Below, piece by piece: positions 6,131 to 9,119 of a stretch of 9,119 nucleotides of DNA. A program made the translations under genes and the position numbers. This DNA is from Myxococcales bacterium. GTDB taxonomy: Bacteria; Myxococcota; Polyangia; Fen-1088. Within the stretch, counting starts at the first letter, position 1; each line of letters opens with the position of its first letter. The stretch spans positions 1,406 through 10,524 of the forward strand of contig PMLH01000376.1 in NCBI GenBank assembly GCA_003159055.1. The letters run 5' to 3'. The notes beneath the pieces were generated by a model that was not told the origin of the DNA, did no database searches, and worked only from the letters and a program-made list of their open reading frames with translations.

Positions 6131-6457
6131 GTGCCCCCCCTACGTCCCGGTCGTCGCAAGAGCGCCCCAGTCCATGCAGCCGACGTGGTGTCATCGGTCG
6201 TGGCAAGCATCGGTGGCGACCGCCGAGGCCGAGAACAGAGGGTTTTCGGCATCTACACGGAGGTCGGGGGCGAGTTTCTGCGCAAGCACAGCCGGCCGGA
6301 TGCGCTGCGAGACGGAACCCTGGTGGTCCGCGTTGCCAGCTCGGCCATCGCACACCACGTGACCCTTCTTCGCGGTGAGATTCTGCGAAAGATGGCCCCG
6401 CTGCTCCCGCCAGGGATGGTTACGGACTTGCGCACGCGAGTCGGGGAGCTGGGTTAG
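6131..6457 (+). CDS. DUF721 / DciA-like protein
   Basis: This 108-residue protein has the DUF721 pattern: RVFGIYTEVGGEFLRKHSRP, DGTLVVRVASSAIAHHVTLL, RGEILRKMAP and the terminal TDLRTRVGELG. In Pseudomonas, Vibrio, Caulobacter and mycobacteria this family (DciA) loads or assists the replicative helicase DnaB; transfer of that role to this protein is inference. The usual Trp residues of the first helix are replaced (VFGIY). The basic N terminus PPLRPGRRKSAPVH is probably flexible. Start choice is unsure: GTG at 6131 fits the predicted promoter, TTG at 6095 would add 12 residues but overlaps the predicted -35, and GTG at 6185 would give 90 residues. No start has a ribosome site. A run of seven C at 6134-6140 is a place to suspect base-call error. 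The next gene starts 68 bases downstream on the same strand. Confidence 0.78.
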   Translation: MPPLRPGRRKSAPVHAADVVSSVVASIGGDRRGREQRVFGIYTEVGGEFLRKHSRPDALRDGTLVVRVASSAIAHHVTLLRGEILRKMAPLLPPGMVTDLRTRVGELG

Positions 6458-6525
6458 ACAGTCGGTTTTCTCCTTCGCGAACCAGCCCAGTCAGGGGCAC
6501 AATAGTCAGCCAAGGCCAAACAACG

Positions 6526-6861
6526 ATGGCAGCAAGTGACGACCAAGAAACCAATTTTGACCCGCGGCGCAGACTGTGCCCGGACGGAAGTTGTGTCGGG
6601 ATCATCGGCGGCGATGGCAAGTGCACCGTGTGTGGAACCGTCGACCAAGGCTACGATACGACGAGCGCCAGCACCGCACACGATTCTCAGGACAGTGACG
6701 ACGAACCGGTCGACGGAGAGCATACGGACGATTCGCTCGGCGCCGAGCCCTCTTCGTCTGGCTTCGACCCGAACCGGCGCTTGTGCAGTGACGACACGTG
6801 CGTCGGCGTGGTTGGCAAAGACAACCGCTGCTCCGTGTGCGGAAGATCTGCCGACGCCTGA
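6526..6861 (+). CDS. Double Cys4 mini-ribbon protein with acidic linker
   Basis: This 111-residue protein is two copies of a 27-residue Cys4 unit, at residues 11-37 and 80-106. They are identical at 17 of 27 positions. Each has C-x4-C-x9-C-x2-C (Cys18/23/33/36 and Cys87/92/102/105) with the frame FDPxRRLCxD, then CVGxxGxD, then CxVCG. That spacing fits a small zinc ribbon or similar metal knuckle. The 42-residue linker is acidic and polar (for example DSQDSDDEPVDGEHTDD) and probably disordered. No signal peptide or other domain is visible, so it is likely cytoplasmic. The function is unknown; I do not recognise a named family with certainty, but similar single copies seem to occur in myxobacterial proteins (memory, unverified). 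ATG at 6526; a weak AAGG lies about 10 bases upstream. It lies between the DUF721 gene and hemE on the same strand. Confidence 0.85.
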   Translation: MAASDDQETNFDPRRRLCPDGSCVGIIGGDGKCTVCGTVDQGYDTTSASTAHDSQDSDDEPVDGEHTDDSLGAEPSSSGFDPNRRLCSDDTCVGVVGKDNRCSVCGRSADA

Positions 6862-6874
6862 ATCTGAGGGCTTC

Positions 6875-6938
6875 CGCCAAAGCCTTCAACCGGCACTTGA
6901 GGTTTCCGCCAGGGCCGCGAAGGTCGGATCGCCAGGGC
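6875..6938 (+). repeat. Three iterated CGCCARRGC boxes upstream of hemE
   Basis: CGCCAAAGC (6875-6883), CGCCAGGGC (6907-6915) and CGCCAGGGC (6930-6938) lie in the 102-base gap before hemE. The starts are 32 and 23 bases apart, about 3 and 2 helical turns. The first two are also preceded by TTC (TTCCGCCA). They may be regulator sites or a chance effect of GC-rich sequence. Apart from these boxes I see no clear promoter in this gap. Confidence 0.3.
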
Positions 6939-6963
6939 AGACGCTTCGATGTAGAACCTGGCC

Positions 6964-7983
6964 ATGGACTCGCTCTTCCTCGCCGCCTGCCGTGGACAGG
7001 CAACCTCCCGCCCGCCGCTTTGGCTCATGCGTCAGGCTGGCCGCTATCTGCCGGAGTACCGGGACATTCGCCGGCACGTTACCTTCCTCGAACTTTGCAA
7101 GACCCCTGCCCTGGCTGCGGAGGTGACCTTACAGCCCGTCCGTCGCTTCGGCTTCGACGCCGCCATTCTCTTCTCGGACCTGCTGGTCCCCCTCGAAGCG
7201 ATGGGGCTTGAGGTCATCTTCACCGAACAGGGCCCTGCCCTGCCCCTGCCCATCCGAGCGGGCAGCGACCTGCCCCGGTTGCGCGTCTTCGATCCATGGG
7301 AGGGCACGCCGTTCGTCTGCGAAACCATCCGGCGGCTGCGCGACGACCTAGGGGACACGCCGCTCATCGGATTCGCCGGGGCGCCCTTCACCACGGCGAC
7401 CTATGCCATCGAGGGAAAGACCGGCAAGCACTTTGTCGAAACCAAGAAGCTCTTTCACCGCGAGCCGGAGACCGCGCATCGGCTGCTCGCCACGATCGAA
7501 GCTGCGACGCGCGCCTACCTGCTTGCCCAGGTGGCTGCCGGGGCACAAGCGATTCAGCTTTTCGATTCGTGGATCGGTGTGGTTTCCCCGGAAGAATGGG
7601 ACGAATTCATCTGCGGCCCGACCCGCGCCCTGATCGCCGCGGTGAAGGCCACCGGGGTACCAGTGATCTACTTCCCCAACGGCGCAACCACGCTGCTGGA
7701 CCGAATTGCGAAAGTCGAGGCCGACGTCTACAGCATTGACTGGCGTCTGCCGCTTGGGCAGGCGCGCGATCGCCTTCGCGCTGGCGGAGCCACCACTTTC
7801 GCAATTCAGGGCAATCTCGACCCGGCGTTGCTGCTCGGCTCGCAAGACCGTCTGCTTAGACAGATCGCCGCCGTGGTGAAGGAAGGTGCAGGCACAGGCC
7901 ACATCTTCAACCTGGGTCACGGGATCTACCCCGAGACCCCGATTGAGAACGTGGAGCTCTTGGTTCGAGCGATACGCGGCTAA
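6964..7983 (+). CDS. hemE: Uroporphyrinogen decarboxylase
   Basis: HemE catalyses removal of four carboxyls from uroporphyrinogen III to give coproporphyrinogen III in the cytoplasmic heme pathway. The 339-residue protein is full length (family usually 340-360). It has PPLWLMRQAGRYLPEYR (Arg23, Arg27 matching human Arg37 and Arg41), LFSDLLVPLEAMGL (Asp72 = Asp86), GFAGAPFTTATYAIEG (Tyr147 = Tyr164), LFDSWIG (Ser202 = Ser219), IQGNLDP, and FNLGHGI (His319 = His339). All key active-site residues are present. ATG at 6964 lacks a good ribosome site but gives the expected N terminus. It probably shares transcripts with the upstream mini-ribbon gene or uses an unseen promoter in the 102-base gap. 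Its TAA abuts the stop of the convergent FG-GAP gene with no bases between. No other heme gene is in view. Confidence 0.97.
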   Translation: MDSLFLAACRGQATSRPPLWLMRQAGRYLPEYRDIRRHVTFLELCKTPALAAEVTLQPVRRFGFDAAILFSDLLVPLEAMGLEVIFTEQGPALPLPIRAGSDLPRLRVFDPWEGTPFVCETIRRLRDDLGDTPLIGFAGAPFTTATYAIEGKTGKHFVETKKLFHREPETAHRLLATIEAATRAYLLAQVAAGAQAIQLFDSWIGVVSPEEWDEFICGPTRALIAAVKATGVPVIYFPNGATTLLDRIAKVEADVYSIDWRLPLGQARDRLRAGGATTFAIQGNLDPALLLGSQDRLLRQIAAVVKEGAGTGHIFNLGHGIYPETPIENVELLVRAIRG

Positions 7984-9119
7984 CTATTGCGCAAAGCAAC
8001 GAGGGTCAGTGTTGCTTGGGTAGTTGAAGTAGGTCAGCACCCTCGTGCCAGACGTCGCCCACGGCACCACAGTCGGTCCACCAGAAGCACTGCAAACCCG
8101 GGTGTCGAATTGCAGGGTGCCCAAGCTGTCGCCAAAGACGCCAGGTGGAGAATCCGTGTTCGAGTCGAAAATGGTGGATACCGTCGCCGAGACGACATCT
8201 ACCGTCGGAATTCCTCGGGTCACCTTGAGCACCATGACCTTCCCGGCCCCCGACCGAGTGCCGACGGAGGCAGAAGGATCAGCCACCATCAGTCGGTCTC
8301 CAGGTGGTTTCGGCATCGGATAGACGCCAAGCCGCTTGCCGAAGGAGCTGGATCCGGGACTGCCCACGATGGTCACGAACTCCGCGGCTGACGCGTCCAG
8401 GGGCAGCGGACCGAAGTAGACATAGACGCGGTCCGGCGGCGTGCCTACCGCCAAGTCCGGGTTTCCATCTCCATCGAAGTCGCCCACAGTCAGCGACGTA
8501 CCGAAGCTGGTCGAAGCCCCTTGGGTCAGAACCAAGAGGGGCAAACACACGAGGCTCGCGGTCGCACGGTCATATTGAAGGAAAACGACTTGGCCTAGGC
8601 CACTAAGAACGATCTCTTCGCCACCGCCGGCGACCAGATCTGCGACCACCACCGGGCGATTGGCAAGAAGACTGGCGTTCGGATCGGCAAGGGCAACGGC
8701 CTGGCACTCGGTATGCGCAATCACGCTCTTCGCATCCGCGGCGAGGAGGGCCACGGAATCGTCGGAGACCGCGACAAATTCACCCGCCCCGGCAAGATCG
8801 GTCACCCTGCCGGCCGCCACGGTTATGCCAAAGTGGTTGAGTCCTTGAGGACCACCTTGAACGCTGAGCGATGAGGTGCCATCGGCAAGCGTGGTCAAGG
8901 TGAGCAAGCTGACCCGGCCGGGGGCCGTCTGGTTCCCGGTTGCGCCGTACCTTGGGGTGCCGAGGATGATTGGACTGTCAGGGCCCAGCGAGGCTGCGCT
9001 GTTGACGCCCGTGTTACCCAGATTGGCGAGGTCGGTATCTCCGGCCTTGTGAACGGTGACTTTGCCGTCCTTGTTGTATTCAGCCAAGGCCAGGTAGGGA
9101 GAGTCTTTTCGGGAGACGC
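7984..9119 (-). CDS. FG-GAP repeat beta-propeller protein (5' partial)
   Basis: The reading frame runs off the right edge, continuing upstream of a TTG at 9087 as PYLALAEYNKDGK, so the N terminus (and any signal peptide) is outside the window. About 377 residues are visible. Integrin-alpha-type FG-GAP blades are seen: SFGTSLTVGDFDGDGNPDLAVG with a calcium-binding DxDGDGxxD loop (8455-8481), then SSFGKRLGVY..DRLMVADP, VFGDSLGTLQ and NHFGITVAAG with AGAGEFVAV. The other loops are degenerate and lack the full Asp set. FG-GAP propellers are extracellular and bind ligands or serve as scaffolds; no enzyme motif is seen. The C terminus ends NTDPRCFAQ with several Cys (for example VCSASGG). Its TAG directly adjoins the hemE TAA. 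Confidence 0.88.
   Translation of the reverse strand, partial: VSRKDSPYLALAEYNKDGKVTVHKAGDTDLANLGNTGVNSAASLGPDSPIILGTPRYGATGNQTAPGRVSLLTLTTLADGTSSLSVQGGPQGLNHFGITVAAGRVTDLAGAGEFVAVSDDSVALLAADAKSVIAHTECQAVALADPNASLLANRPVVVADLVAGGGEEIVLSGLGQVVFLQYDRATASLVCLPLLVLTQGASTSFGTSLTVGDFDGDGNPDLAVGTPPDRVYVYFGPLPLDASAAEFVTIVGSPGSSSFGKRLGVYPMPKPPGDRLMVADPSASVGTRSGAGKVMVLKVTRGIPTVDVVSATVSTIFDSNTDSPPGVFGDSLGTLQFDTRVCSASGGPTVVPWATSGTRVLTYFNYPSNTDPRCFAQ

Noticed and set aside
6067..6252. N-terminal extension of the ridA frame by 62 residues.
   Set aside because: The RidA family begins at the MTVEIVDT position and the extension is Arg-rich, overlaps the divergent gene, and shows no conserved features.
6458..6525. 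Possible promoter CACAAT (6498-6503) before the mini-ribbon gene.
   Set aside because: No acceptable -35 lies at the right distance; the upstream gene may simply read through.

Overview
The window is GC-rich, with short gene gaps and mixed coding strands. It looks like a chromosomal segment of a Gram-negative delta-type proteobacterium, most likely Myxococcota. Pointers to this are a peptidoglycan glycosyltransferase fused to an AsmA-like region, a matrixin-type protease with a C-terminal membrane anchor and Arg-rich tail, a small lipoprotein candidate with an Asp/Ala/Ser-rich linker, many secreted proteins of modular beta-domain type, and a duplicated Cys4 mini-ribbon protein. The lineage is an inference from these gene styles, not a measured placement. 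No gene-free stretch exceeds 300 bases. No tRNA, rRNA, CRISPR array or insertion sequence was seen.

Layout. (1) 1-3230, + strand: a probable operon of a 5'-truncated AsmA-like/GT51 glycosyltransferase, a secreted protein of unknown function and a matrixin-family metalloprotease, with gaps of 16 and 4 bases. (2) 3227-3717, + strand: a good sigma-70-like promoter overlaps the protease stop codon and leads into a small lipoprotein-like gene made almost entirely of linker sequence. (3) 3777-5339, - strand: a secreted protein with five carboxypeptidase-regulatory-like (CarboxypepD_reg) domains, convergent with the lipoprotein gene and divergent from rpmB. A perfect 19-bp dyad lies near its start. 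(4) 5376-5567, + strand: ribosomal protein L28 with its four zinc cysteines, followed by a strong hairpin and convergent with ridA. (5) 5674-6457: ridA (-) and a DUF721/DciA-like gene (+) are divergent, and their predicted promoters share one -35 hexamer. (6) 6526-7983, + strand: a double Cys4 mini-ribbon protein, then hemE (uroporphyrinogen decarboxylase). (7) 7984-9119, - strand: the C-terminal part of an FG-GAP beta-propeller protein, whose stop codon directly abuts that of hemE.

How the genes fit together: rpmB, ridA, the DciA-like gene and hemE are core housekeeping genes for translation, metabolite repair, helicase loading and heme synthesis. The others are envelope or secreted proteins. 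The secreted protein plus matrixin pair behind a cell-wall glycosyltransferase is the most suggestive functional cluster. The double Cys4 protein and the ridA/DUF721 shared-promoter region are the least conventional elements. No clear new defence or mobile system is visible.
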